Shown piece by piece: positions 45,318 through 55,200 of a DNA stretch of 64,000 bases (positions are counted from its first letter, which is position 1; every line of letters begins with the position of its first letter). This stretch comes from Acidobacteriota bacterium (GTDB lineage: Bacteria; Acidobacteriota; Blastocatellia; RBC074): positions 165,460-229,459 of the forward strand of contig JAFDVI010000005.1 in NCBI GenBank assembly GCA_018269055.1. Reading direction: 5' to 3'. The notes beneath the pieces were generated by a model that made no database searches, was not told the origin of the DNA, and was given only the letters and a program-made list of their open reading frames with translations. The translations under genes were made by a program, and so were the position numbers.

Positions 45318-47984
45318 ATGGACAACCTTTCAGGCAAGTTGCGTTTTTGGTGGCGTCGTTGGCGCTGGCGGTTACTGGCTGTGTATGCCTTGCTGGTGTT
45401 AGGAGCGCACGTCTGGCAATGGTGGCGGCCTGCAGAAAATTTGCCGGAACCCGAATGTTCTGTTTGCCGATCAATCCGGGTAGATGAAATTGACGGCGAA
45501 CGCCGCTTGAGCAACCAAATTCGATTTGCCTATCAGGATTGGGGACAGGCTGACGAATCTTCTTTGCCAATCGTATTGATTCACGGCAGCCCCGGTGAAG
45601 CCGACGACTTTCGGCGGCTTGCGCCGATGCTGGAAACATCGCATCGGTTGATTATCCCGGACCTGCCCGGCTTTGGCGCTTCGACGCGCGACATTTCGGA
45701 TTATTCTTTTCGCACCCACGCAAAATACATCATCGAACTGTTGGATCAATTGAAAATAAAACGCGCCCATTTTCTGGGCTTCAGCATGGGCGGCGGGGTG
45801 GTGTTGAACCTGAATGACATCGCGCCGGAACGCATCGCTTCAGTCACGATGCTGGCGGCAATTGGCGTTCAGGAAATGGAATTGCTTGGTGATTATCATT
45901 TGAATCACGCGCTACACGGATTGCAGCTTGGGTTTTTCTGGTTGCTGCGCGAAGGGCTGCCGCTTTCGCCGACTTCGCATGTGCGAGATATCGCCGTTTC
46001 CTACAGTCGAAACTTTTACGATTCCGACCAACGGCCATTGCGCGCGATGCTCAACCGATTCGACAAACCGATGCTGATCCTGCACGGACAGCATGATTTT
46101 CTGGTTCCGGTCGAAGCCGCGCGCGAACATCACCGGCTGGTTCCGCAAAGCGAATTGATCGTTTCCGATTACGATCATTTTATGGTTTTCAATCGAAAAA
46201 ATTATCTGGCGCCGCTACTCATGGATTTCATAACACGAGTTGAAGCCGCAACCGCTCTGCGCAAAGCGCAGGCTGATCCAATTCGCATTGCCGCTTCCCA
46301 GCAGCCCTTTGATCCAAGGAATCTGCCGAAATTCATCGGAGTGACGGCGTTTGTTGTGGTGTTGTTGCTGGCGGCGGCAACGCTCATTACAGAGGATCTT
46401 ACCTGCATCACTGCCGGTGTGATGGCGGCCCAAGGCAGAATTGATTTCGCACTTGCGGTGTTCGCCTGCTTTCTGGGAATTTACGTCGGCGATTTGATGT
46501 TGTTTTTGGCCGGGCGCGGGCTTGGCCGGGCGGCTTTGTCTAGAGCGCCTGTGAAATGGTTTGTCAGCGAACGCGCAGTGAAGCGCGGCTCTGAATGGAT
46601 GCAGCATCAAGGGGCAAAAGTGATTTTCATCAGCCGGTTTTTGCCCGGCGCGCGGTTGCCCACCTATTTCGCTGCGGGCGCTTTGCGCACGAGTTTCTGG
46701 AAATTCGCATTTTATTTTGCCATTGCATGCATCGTATGGACGCCGCTGCTGGTTGGGATATCTATGCTGCTGGGTAAAGGACTGGTCGAATCGGCGTTGT
46801 TTGCCGGGCAGGGCTTGTTGCTGAAGGCTTTTGCCGCAGCGGTTTTGATTTACGTGTTGATCAAGTTGTTGGTGCGGCTTTCGACCTGGCGAGGCCGCCG
46901 TTTGCTGCTTTCGCGTTGGCGACGGATGATGAATTGGGAGTTTTGGCCGCCTTATGTGTTTTATCCGCCAGTCGTCTTGTACGTCGTTTGGCTGATGTTG
47001 AAACATCGCAGCGCGACATTGTTCACCGCGGCAAATCCTGCGATTCCCGGCGGAGGCTTCATCGGAGAATCCAAGGCGGAAATTTATCGCGGTTTAGCAA
47101 CTGCGAAAGAAAGTTTGCCGGCCTGGCGATTGCTGAAAGCTTCGACGACTGTCGAGGAGAGAATCCTGCAGGCAAAAGATTTTATCGCCGAACATCGGCT
47201 GACTTTTCCCATGGTGTTAAAGCCTGATGCCGGGCAACGTGGCTCAGGCGTTGGCATAATTGGCTCCGATGAAGAATTGAAACTTTATCTGCGCCAATCC
47301 GATGTGGACACAATTGTTCAAGAGTTTTTGCCCGGCGAAGAATTCGGCGTTTTCTATTATCGGTATCCAAATCAACTCACGGGAAAGATTTTCGCAATTA
47401 CGGAAAAACGGTTTCCGATGGTTGCGGGCGATGGCGTCAGCACCTTGGAGCAGTTGATTCTGAACGATCACCGCGCGGTTTGCATGGCTCGATTTCTGCT
47501 GGACAAACACGCGGACAGATTATGGGAACAGCCTGCCGCTGGCGAAAATGTGCGCCTGGTTGAGCTTGGAACGCATTGTCGTGGCGCGGTATTTTTGGAT
47601 GGTGGCTGGGTCAAAACCGCGAAACTCGAAGCGGAGATTGACCGCATTTGCCAACAGTTCGATGGATTTTACTTTGGTCGCTTCGACATTCGCACGCCGG
47701 ATGTTGAAGCGTTTCGCCAGGGACGCGACTTCAAAGTGATTGAGTTAAATGGAGTAACTTCCGAGGCCACAAGCATTTACGATCCTAAAAATTCTGTTTT
47801 TGCAGCATATCGAATTTTGTTTGCACAATGGCGGATCGCCTTCGAAATCGGCGCGCAAAACCGCCAGCGGGGTTTCCAGCCAACGCCGCTGCGCACGTTG
47901 TTGAAATGGATGATTGCTTACCGCGAACAATCGCAATCGCATGACAGCTTTCGCGAGGCGCGGCAATCGCAACCGGCGGATTAA
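45318..47984 (+). CDS. Alpha/beta hydrolase-DedA-ATP-grasp triple fusion
   Basis: 888 aa in one unbroken frame. A signal-anchor helix (~15-30) precedes an alpha/beta hydrolase (~60-310: HGSPGEADDF oxyanion loop, nucleophile in GFSMGG near 156, His in VSDYDHFM). A DedA/SNARE-associated membrane domain follows (~340-530: FISRFLPGARLPTYFAAGAL). An ATP-grasp domain comes last (~590-880: VLKPDAGQRGSGVGI, FGRFDIRTPD, VIELNGVTSEAT). DedA proteins include flippases for undecaprenyl phosphate and phospholipid. The ATP-grasp part resembles carboxylate-amine ligases. The gene sits 6 bp after the DinB gene and 3 bp before the peptidase. A role in lipid head-group transfer or flipping is an inference. Confidence 0.9.
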   Translation: MDNLSGKLRFWWRRWRWRLLAVYALLVLGAHVWQWWRPAENLPEPECSVCRSIRVDEIDGERRLSNQIRFAYQDWGQADESSLPIVLIHGSPGEADDFRRLAPMLETSHRLIIPDLPGFGASTRDISDYSFRTHAKYIIELLDQLKIKRAHFLGFSMGGGVVLNLNDIAPERIASVTMLAAIGVQEMELLGDYHLNHALHGLQLGFFWLLREGLPLSPTSHVRDIAVSYSRNFYDSDQRPLRAMLNRFDKPMLILHGQHDFLVPVEAAREHHRLVPQSELIVSDYDHFMVFNRKNYLAPLLMDFITRVEAATALRKAQADPIRIAASQQPFDPRNLPKFIGVTAFVVVLLLAAATLITEDLTCITAGVMAAQGRIDFALAVFACFLGIYVGDLMLFLAGRGLGRAALSRAPVKWFVSERAVKRGSEWMQHQGAKVIFISRFLPGARLPTYFAAGALRTSFWKFAFYFAIACIVWTPLLVGISMLLGKGLVESALFAGQGLLLKAFAAAVLIYVLIKLLVRLSTWRGRRLLLSRWRRMMNWEFWPPYVFYPPVVLYVVWLMLKHRSATLFTAANPAIPGGGFIGESKAEIYRGLATAKESLPAWRLLKASTTVEERILQAKDFIAEHRLTFPMVLKPDAGQRGSGVGIIGSDEELKLYLRQSDVDTIVQEFLPGEEFGVFYYRYPNQLTGKIFAITEKRFPMVAGDGVSTLEQLILNDHRAVCMARFLLDKHADRLWEQPAAGENVRLVELGTHCRGAVFLDGGWVKTAKLEAEIDRICQQFDGFYFGRFDIRTPDVEAFRQGRDFKVIELNGVTSEATSIYDPKNSVFAAYRILFAQWRIAFEIGAQNRQRGFQPTPLRTLLKWMIAYREQSQSHDSFREARQSQPAD

Positions 47985-47987
47985 GTT

Positions 47988-48677
47988 ATGAAGCATGGGG
48001 TTTGCATCTTGCTGGTTGTCGTGCTGATGACCAGTGCCGAACTTGGCGTTTTGGCGGCGTCAACCGACGATACGGTTGAGCGAGCCCGCAGGATTGCCGA
48101 AGAAGTCAAAGCCAAATCTTTTCCGCAACTGCGAAATACAGAAATCATCATCAGACTTTTTGATTCCCGGACGGATTATTTCCAAACGCGATTTACGTTC
48201 CCCAGTTTTTTATTTGGAAAACGCCTGAAATGTCTGATGAAGGTGAACCGGAAGGTGTTTGCTGACAACATTCCGGAGGAGGGATTGCGAGCAATCATCG
48301 CGCACGAACTTGGCCATGCGCTGTATTACCAATCGCGCCATCGGTTAAAACTGCTCGGACTTGTGCGTTTGTTGGACAAGGATTTCGCTGCGCGATTTGA
48401 ACGGGCAACTGATCTGAGAGCCATTGCCCTCGGATATGGTGACGGCTTGAAAACCTATCGCCGATGGCTGTATGCGAACATATCCCCCAATAAATTGTCA
48501 GAAAAGAAGCGCGATTATTTTTCCCCGGAAGAAATTGACGCTGTTCAATCGAAGCTGTGCGATCAGCCAAAACTGATCGAACTCTGGTTGCGCCGACCGC
48601 CGCGCTCTTTGGCGGAAATCGAAGCTGCAACGATCAGCCGGATTTTTTTTCATCCTCTTTGGGCTTTGGCGGGCTGA
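47988..48677 (+). CDS. Exported HELGH metallopeptidase-like protein
   Basis: 229 aa, 3 bp after the triple-fusion gene. A signal peptide ([19 protein letters not shown]) is followed by a domain with [15 protein letters not shown] (HExxH, ~104), a zincin active site. [18 protein letters not shown] downstream offers an Asp or Glu as third ligand, as in M48-like enzymes. It is the last gene of the ornithine-lipid operon, and its 3' end overlaps the convergent PhaR gene by 44 bp. Confidence 0.85.
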   Translation: MKHGVCILLVVVLMTSAELGVLAASTDDTVERARRIAEEVKAKSFPQLRNTEIIIRLFDSRTDYFQTRFTFPSFLFGKRLKCLMKVNRKVFADNIPEEGLRAIIAHELGHALYYQSRHRLKLLGLVRLLDKDFAARFERATDLRAIALGYGDGLKTYRRWLYANISPNKLSEKKRDYFSPEEIDAVQSKLCDQPKLIELWLRRPPRSLAEIEAATISRIFFHPLWALAG

Positions 48678-49194
48678 ACAAATTTTTCAACGCCTCAGCT
48701 CCCGGAACGAACTGTTCCCACAATTGCGGCGCGGAGGCTCCCATTTCCAGAAATCCACGAAAGCGTCGGTCAAATTCTTCCTTGGTTTTCAAATACGCTT
48801 CAAAGCTGGCCGTCAGGTGATTTTTCAAAAAATCATGGATCGAATCTTCTCGCGAACGCAAAATCTGAAACAAGAAGGGAAGCGGCAACAGATTCTGGCT
48901 TTTTTCTTCTTCCAGAATTGCCTGCATCAGGACGGATTTGGTGACATCGGCTTGGGAAGTTGAATCAATGACTTGCACGTCAAAACCTTTGCGAATGATG
49001 GCAATCAGGTCTTGATAGGTTACGTAACTGCCGGTTTCCGTGTTGTAAAGACGGCGATTGCCGTAACGTTTGATGACCACAGTGTTGTCATCCGGTGTTT
49101 GATTGGCTTCAACGCCAAATGATTTTGCCTCTCCGCGTTTGGCCGCGCGTTTTTTGCCCGGTCGAGATTTCGATTTGTTCGGTTTGGTCGCCAT
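48634..49194 (-). CDS. phaR: PhaR-type polyhydroxyalkanoate regulator
   Basis: 186 aa. The PHB/PHA accumulation regulator DNA-binding domain is at ~residues 38-100 ([20 protein letters not shown], then [16 protein letters not shown]). A helical C-terminal part and an acidic/lysine tail follow. PhaR represses phasin and its own gene and is released by binding PHA granules. No PHA synthase is in the window, but a phasin-like gene lies 1.2 kb away. An N-terminal Lys/Arg-rich stretch precedes the domain. The 3' end overlaps the peptidase gene by 44 bp. Confidence 0.93.
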   Translation of the reverse strand: MATKPNKSKSRPGKKRAAKRGEAKSFGVEANQTPDDNTVVIKRYGNRRLYNTETGSYVTYQDLIAIIRKGFDVQVIDSTSQADVTKSVLMQAILEEEKSQNLLPLPFLFQILRSREDSIHDFLKNHLTASFEAYLKTKEEFDRRFRGFLEMGASAPQLWEQFVPGAEALKNLFSPPKPKEDEKKSG

Positions 49195-49343
49195 AGAACA
49201 TCAACTTCGAATAAGAGTTCGGTGAACGCCCGGAAGTATAGTCGTATTTCGCCATTGCGAGCAAGAAAAATGTTTTCGCATAAAACGCTGATAACTACTT
49301 TAATTCGTTCAGATTGTAGGGCAAATCCTAGTTTTGCGATTTA

Positions 49344-49400
49344 AGAATCTTTCGCAAATGCGAAAAATTCTCTTGACCGGGAAAGATTCCGGAGTATCCT
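49344..49400 (+). promoter_or_regulatory. Operator palindrome abutting a sigma70-type promoter
   Basis: AGAATCTTTCGCA (49344-49356) and TGCGAAAAATTCT (49359-49371) form 13 bp arms with one mismatch and a 2 bp centre. Right after this come TTGACC (49373-49378), a 16 bp spacer and TATCCT (49395-49400), 37 bp before the ATG at 49438. This is a good candidate for a regulated promoter of the SDR gene. PhaR, encoded divergently, is one possible binder. Confidence 0.65.
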
Positions 49401-49437
49401 GCTTCTTGTCAACCCAAATATCCCGGAGAGAACACAA

Positions 49438-50310
49438 ATGATTCGAAAGCTAAGCGGAACCGTGGCGATTATCACTGGCGCAACCAGCGGCATTGGGCGC
49501 GAAACCGCGCGCGAATTTGCCGCCGCAGGATCAAAAGTGGTCGTCGCCGGGCGGCGACAGGGGCGGTTGACTGACCTCGTCAAAGAGCTTGAAAGCAAGG
49601 GCATGCAAGCGTTGGCAGTGGCCACGGATGTGGCCGATCAGACTCAGGTCGAAAATCTAATAGCCGCTGCGGTGGAAAAATTTGGGCGTGTGGATGTATT
49701 GGTCAATAATGCAGGCGTGGCGATTGCGTCGCGGTTTATGGAAATGCCGTTCGAAGATTTTCGCCGATTGATGGATGTGAATTTCTGGGGAGCGGTTTAT
49801 GCCTGCCGCGCGGCTGTTCCGCAAATGCGAAAACAAAACGGGGGCGGCGTGATCCTGAATATTTCTTCGATTTTTGGGAAACGCGGGATGCCATTTGAAA
49901 CGGCGTATTGCGCCAGCAAATTTGCGCTGGCGGGATTTTCCGAAGCGCTACGCGCCGAAGTGATGTCCGAAGGCATTGACGTTTGCACGATTTACCCCGG
50001 CGCGGTCGAAACCGAAATTTTTGACGCGGCTGCGAACAGCACGGGATTGGAAGTGCCGAGTTTTGTGCCAAAGTGTCCAGCCAATCTGATGGCGAAACTG
50101 GTTGTGCAAACTGCGCGCTTTCCCCAACCCGAAGTAGTCGCGGCTTTTGACGCTCAGGCAATGAACATTGTGAACACGTTTGCTCCGGCGCTGGTGGATT
50201 TCGCGCTCGGCTGGAGCGTGCCCTTCATCGAAGGATTGCGCCGAGCAAAAAAACAGACTGAACCCAAAGAACCAGGAAGCGGCAATTTATACCAGCCGCA
50301 AGATAAATAA
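49438..50310 (+). CDS. SDR-family oxidoreductase
   Basis: 290 aa. Marks are TGATSGIG, NNAGVAI, the catalytic serine in LNISSIFGKRG, and YCASKFALAGFSEALRAE (Tyr, Lys), then YPGAVETEIF. The C-terminal ~60 residues extend beyond a minimal SDR with a hydrophobic stretch (FAPALVDFALGWSVPF) that may associate with membrane. It is likely an acyl or lipid ketone/alcohol dehydrogenase given the neighbours. It stands behind the operator-promoter at 49344-49400. Confidence 0.9.
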   Translation: MIRKLSGTVAIITGATSGIGRETAREFAAAGSKVVVAGRRQGRLTDLVKELESKGMQALAVATDVADQTQVENLIAAAVEKFGRVDVLVNNAGVAIASRFMEMPFEDFRRLMDVNFWGAVYACRAAVPQMRKQNGGGVILNISSIFGKRGMPFETAYCASKFALAGFSEALRAEVMSEGIDVCTIYPGAVETEIFDAAANSTGLEVPSFVPKCPANLMAKLVVQTARFPQPEVVAAFDAQAMNIVNTFAPALVDFALGWSVPFIEGLRRAKKQTEPKEPGSGNLYQPQDK

Positions 50311-50327
50311 CCGCAATCGTCAAAAGG

Positions 50328-50409
50328 GTAGGGCAACTTGCCGAAGTTGCTCTGTTTACGGCGATGAGGTTTTACGAGCACGCGGAGCAACTTCGGCAAG
50401 TTGCTCTAC
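50328..50409. repeat. GTAG-headed inverted palindrome pair (REP/BIME-like)
   Basis: The left unit 50328-50354 starts GTAG, then GGCAACTT...AAGTTGC. The right unit 50383-50409 is its inverse with two mismatches and ends CTAC. It occupies the gap between the SDR stop and the GAGGAG ribosome site of the phasin-like gene. Confidence 0.7.
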
Positions 50410-50427
50410 TATTGAGGAGAAATTGTT

Positions 50428-51039
50428 ATGGCAAACAAAGCGAAAAGCGCAAAAGAAACCGAACCGAAGGCACAAGAAACTCAGAACACGAATGCTGGCG
50501 CAGCCGATTGGGCAAAACAGGTCGTTGAGCATCTGGTGGACGCGCAGAAAAAATGGATTGATTTGACTGCGCAGCAAAACGCGTTGGTGTTGAAAGCCGT
50601 TGAAGAAGGGATGGAATTTTATCGTTCTGCTCCGACGCCCGCGCTGGGCGATTGGGCGCGGCAAGGCTACGAAGGATTTGTCGAAGCGCAGCGTCGTTGG
50701 GCGGAAGTCGCTTCGCAACAGAGCAGTCAGTTGTTCGACGCGATCAAGGAAAACGTGACCTTCAACCCGTCGGATGTCACTCGTGCGGCTTCGGATTTTG
50801 CCGGGCAGGGAGTTGAAACTTTCGTCAAAGCGCGCACGCAGTGGCTGGATTTTGCCGCGCAGCAAAACGCGCAAGTGATTGATGCTGTCAAAAAAGGCTT
50901 GAATCTGGAAGAAAATTCGCCCGCCGCCGCGCTGGCCGATTTTGCGCAACAGGCCGTGACCAATTACGTCGAAGTGCAAAAACGCTGGCTCGATTTGGCA
51001 ACGCAGCTTCCGTTTTTTGGCGTTGCGCCGAAGAAATAA
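50428..51039 (+). CDS. Phasin-like protein with four amphipathic repeats
   Basis: 203 aa with GAGGAG upstream. After a charged N-terminal tail it shows four repeats of about 45 aa, each with a helix of the form W/F-xxQxVExxVxAQxx[49 protein letters not shown] and [13 protein letters not shown]. It has no signal peptide. Phasins are amphipathic helical proteins on PHA or lipid granules, and the PhaR gene 1.2 kb away supports this. No PHA synthase is seen here, while a wax ester synthase/DGAT is, so the granules could be neutral lipid. Confidence 0.75.
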   Translation: MANKAKSAKETEPKAQETQNTNAGAADWAKQVVEHLVDAQKKWIDLTAQQNALVLKAVEEGMEFYRSAPTPALGDWARQGYEGFVEAQRRWAEVASQQSSQLFDAIKENVTFNPSDVTRAASDFAGQGVETFVKARTQWLDFAAQQNAQVIDAVKKGLNLEENSPAAALADFAQQAVTNYVEVQKRWLDLATQLPFFGVAPKK

Positions 51040-51187
51040 ACCGGGACTGGGAAAATGGGAGACGAGGGAGATAGAGCGATTATGATTTTCGCGCTGTCGC
51101 CCCGCCTCTCTACCCCGTTTCTATTCTTCTTTCAGCCTGTGGTAATTTCCGTTCACATCTTTTCCATCAGAAAGGCTCCAAGCATCC

Positions 51188-51748
51188 ATGACTCAAACAA
51201 CGAATCGGGCGTATCCACGAACAGTTGCGTTAAAAGACAAACCAATCGGTTTGCGCCTTTTACAGGCTTCGGATCGCGATGAGGTGCTGGCGTTTGCCCA
51301 GGCGCTGCCTGCCGACGATCTGCTGTTCTTGCCGCTGGACATTTCGCATCCGAAAGTCGTGGATGGTTGGATACGCAGTCTGGATTCGGAGCGCACCGTG
51401 ACAGTCGTAGCCGAATCCGATGGAGGGTTGATCGGATTGGGTACGCTAGTGCGAAGCGAAACCAACTGGGCACGGCATTTGGGCAACATTCGATTGTTGG
51501 TCAGCAGAGATGCGCGCGGCATGGGCCTGGGCAGTGTGCTGGCCAATGAAGTTTTCGCACTTGCGGAAGAATCGGGATTGCAGAAAGTAGTTGCGCAAAT
51601 GGCTGCGGAACAGCGGGGCGCGCAGGCCGTGTTTGAAAAGCTGGGATTCAAGGCCGAAGCCTTGCTGGCGGATTATGTGATGGATTTGCAAGGACGAACG
51701 CACGACCTGATTGTGATGAGTTACGATGTGACCGGCTTAAACGGGTAA
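51188..51748 (+). CDS. GNAT-family N-acetyltransferase
   Basis: 186 aa. Acetyl-CoA site: VSRDARGMGLGSVLANEVFA (the R/Q-x-x-G-x-G/A loop), then FEKLGFKAEALL at the C-terminus. The substrate is unknown. It is followed after 11 bp by the F420-type gene and starts the seven-gene plus-strand run to 58565. Confidence 0.88.
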   Translation: MTQTTNRAYPRTVALKDKPIGLRLLQASDRDEVLAFAQALPADDLLFLPLDISHPKVVDGWIRSLDSERTVTVVAESDGGLIGLGTLVRSETNWARHLGNIRLLVSRDARGMGLGSVLANEVFALAEESGLQKVVAQMAAEQRGAQAVFEKLGFKAEALLADYVMDLQGRTHDLIVMSYDVTGLNG

Positions 51749-51759
51749 CGAGGAATGTG

Positions 51760-52212
51760 ATGTTTGCGCAAATGATGACAGCATTTCAAAGCCAATTTTT
51801 CAGCGGAGTGAACCTGTTTGCCGAACCGTTGATTCGCGCTGGCGTCGGGAATCCACTGTTTTGGCCCACCGGCACGATTGTCGTCGAAACCACCGGGCGC
51901 AAATCCGGTCGGAAGATCAACCTGCCGGTGTTGGCGACGAGGATTGGCGAATTTGTTGTCTTCGGGACCGTGCGTCATAACGCACAATGGTTGAAAAATC
52001 TGGCAGTCAATCCTGAAGTTCGATACTGGTTGGGCGGGCAGCCGCGTGAGGCCGTGGCGTCGGTGGTCACTCCCAATGAAATAACCTTGAGCGAGACATT
52101 GCCACCCCAGGCCAATTGCCTTGTCAGTCTGTTGCAACAGCAAAGCCGTTTGCTGGGAATCAGTTTTGCCCTTTTAACCCCGCCAAAATCGAACGGCAAC
52201 GCGTCAAGCTGA
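51760..52212 (+). CDS. Deazaflavin (F420)-dependent nitroreductase-family protein
   Basis: 150 aa from the ATG at 51760 (a GTG three bases earlier is possible). VVETTGRKSGRKINLPVLA and WLKNLAVNPEVRYWLGG are the DDN/F420H2-dependent oxidoreductase signatures of the split beta-barrel fold. Such enzymes reduce unsaturated or quinone-like substrates, and some bind fatty acids or other cofactors. It is placed between the GNAT and the P450 genes, 22 bp before the latter. Confidence 0.88.
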   Translation: MFAQMMTAFQSQFFSGVNLFAEPLIRAGVGNPLFWPTGTIVVETTGRKSGRKINLPVLATRIGEFVVFGTVRHNAQWLKNLAVNPEVRYWLGGQPREAVASVVTPNEITLSETLPPQANCLVSLLQQQSRLLGISFALLTPPKSNGNASS

Positions 52213-52234
52213 CCACTTTGACCGACTCCTTCAA

Positions 52235-55200
52235 ATGACGATGAGCACAGAAAACTTCGCACGCATTCCGCAACCGCCCGAAAAGTTTTTGCTCGAAAAT
52301 CTGCTCGATCTGAGCGCGACTTCGCCGATTCAGGATATGGTCGAACTGGCGAAACAGTACGGGCCGATTTATCGGTTGGAAATGCGCGGGCGCGTGGCCA
52401 TCGTGCTGTCCGGTTACGATCTGGTTAATGAGGTTTGCGACGAAAAACGGTTCGACAAATCCATTCGCGGAGCCTTGCGGTTGGTGCGGCGATTCAGCGG
52501 CGATGGGTTGTTCACCTCCAAAACCGAGGAGCCGAACTGGTCAAAAGCACACAACATTTTGCTGCCGAATTTCGGGCATCGTGCGATGCAAGGCTATCAC
52601 CAGATGATGCTGGACATTGCCGAACAACTGGTGTTGAAGTGGGAGCGGTTGAACGACGACGACGAAATTGACGTATCTGCCGATATGACGCGGCTGACGG
52701 TGGATACGATTGGATTATGTGGATTCGATTACAGGCTGAATTCGTTTTACCAGGACGGCTATCATCCCTTCGTCAGTGCGATGGCTGGCGGGTTGGCGAC
52801 GACGCTCGATGAGTTACGTGATGTGCCGCTGGAAGGTTTGATCCGCCAAGGCCGCGAAAAACAATTGAAGGCCGACATTCGCTGCATGAATGAAACCGTA
52901 GATCGGATCATCGCCGACCGAAAGGCGAGCGGCGAAGATTTGGCCGATAAACCAGACCTGTTGAGTTACATGCTCAGCGGTGTAGACAAGAAAACCGGCG
53001 AGCGGCTGGACGATCTGAACATACGCTATCAAGTCATCACCTTCCTGATTGCAGGGCATGAAACGACCAGCGGGTTGTTGTCGTTTGCGATTTACGCGCT
53101 GCTGAACAATCCCGATGTTCTGGCCAAAGCTTATGACGAAGTGGATCGCGTGATTGGACGCGATCTTTCAGCGAGACCCACCTACGCGCAGGTCAACCAA
53201 CTCCAATATGTCACACAAATCCTGAAAGAGACTTTGCGGTTGTGGCCGACGGCTCCGGCCATAGGGCTTTATCCATACGAAGACACTGTCATTGGCGGCA
53301 AATACAAAATCAAACATACCGACACGATCAACGTGTTGTTGCCGATGTTGCACCGCGACAAAAGCATTTGGGGCGAAAATGCCGAGGTTTTCAACCCCGA
53401 CAACTTCATGCCCGAAGCCGAAGCCAAACGCCCGGCCAATGCCTACAAACCCTTCGGTAATGGCCAGCGCGCCTGCATCGGGCGTCAGTTTGCCTTGCAG
53501 GAAGCAACGCTGGTGTTGGGAATGATCCTGCAACGCTTCAAGCTGGTGGACCACACGCGCTATCAACTGAAGATCAAAGAAACGTTGACGCTGAAGCCGG
53601 ATGAGTTGCGAATCAAAGTTCGAAAGCGGGAAGCGGGAGTCGGGAGTCAGGAGTCGGTGATTCAAGTTCGGAGTTCAGCGGCTGTTGGTGGAGCTACTCG
53701 ACCGGTTCCCAGCTACCGAATAACGAATACTTCGCAATTGCACAACACATCACTGCTTGTCCTGTTCGGGTCGAACATGGGGACGGCGGAAGAGTTGGCG
53801 CGACGCATTGCGCAGGATGCCGAAGCGAATGGCTTTGTGGTGAAAGTCGCCCCGCTGGACGAGTACGCCGGGCGATTGCCAAAAGAAGGGTTAGTGGCCA
53901 TCGTCAGTTCTTCATACAATGGCTTACCGCCGGACAATGCCGTGAAGTTTTGCGAGTGGTTGAAAAGCGATGAACTTGGCAGCGATGCACTGGCCGGAGT
54001 GACCTATACGGTGTTTGGCTGCGGCAATCGCGATTGGGCGGCGACTTTTCAAGCCGTGCCGCGATTGATTGATGAACAATTGGCTGCGCACGGAGCGAAG
54101 CGCTTGTATCCGCACGGCGAAGGCGATGCGCGCGACGATTTCGACGGACAGTTTCAACGCTGGTATCAACCGCTGCGCCGGACGGTTGCCGAATCCCTGG
54201 GCATTAACATTGAAGCCGAAGCTTCCAAACCACTGTACAAGCTGGAACTGGTGCCGGGACAGCAAATGAGTCCGTTTGTGGATTCGTTCGATTCCAAGCC
54301 AATGACGGTTCGCATCAATCGGGAGCTTCATAACAAAGGGCGTGAAAATCCGTCGGATCGTTCGACGCGGCACATTGAGTTGGAATTGCCAGAAGGCGTC
54401 ACGTATCGCGCCGGCGATCATCTGGGGGTGATTCCTCACAACAGTGAGGCACTGGTCAAACGGGTCGCCAGCCGGTTTGGATTTGAGCGTGACGTGTTCA
54501 TCCGGCTGAAGCCGACGACCAATCGCAAATCGTTTCTGCCGGTCAATCAAACGATTTCGGTGTACCGGCTGCTCGGCGATTATGTTGAGTTGCAGGACGT
54601 AGCCACGCGCAGCCAGATTCAAACCCTCACTCGATACACCGAATGCCCGCCGGAAAAGATTCAGCTTCAAGCGATGCTCGGCGACGACGCCAGTGCTGTG
54701 CGGTACAAAGAAGATGTGCTCGCACGGCGAAAGTCTGTGATTGATTTGCTGGAAGAATTTCCGGCCTGTCAGCTCCCGTTTGAAGCCTATTTGGAAATGC
54801 TTCCTGCGTTGCGTCCACGCTACTATTCAATCTCTTCGTCGCCGTTAGCTGGCGAACGGATTTGCAGCATCACGGTCGCTGTCGTTGATGCTCCGGCGCG
54901 ATCCGGTCACGGCGTGTTTCAAGGCGTCTGTTCGAATTACTTGGCGCGGCAAAACGAAGGCGATGTGCTTTACGCCTTTGTCAAAGACACCAAGTCCGCG
55001 TTTCGTTTGCCGGATGATCCGGGCGTGCCGATTGTGATGATTGGGCCGGGCACTGGTTTTGCGCCGTTTCGGGGCTTCCTGCAGGAACGCGCAGCATTAC
55101 AAGTCGAGGGGAAAGCCGCTGGCAAACCGATTGGCCGGTCGCTGCTGTTTTTCGGCTGCCGCCATCCGCAACAGGATTTCATTTATCAGGACGAACTGAA

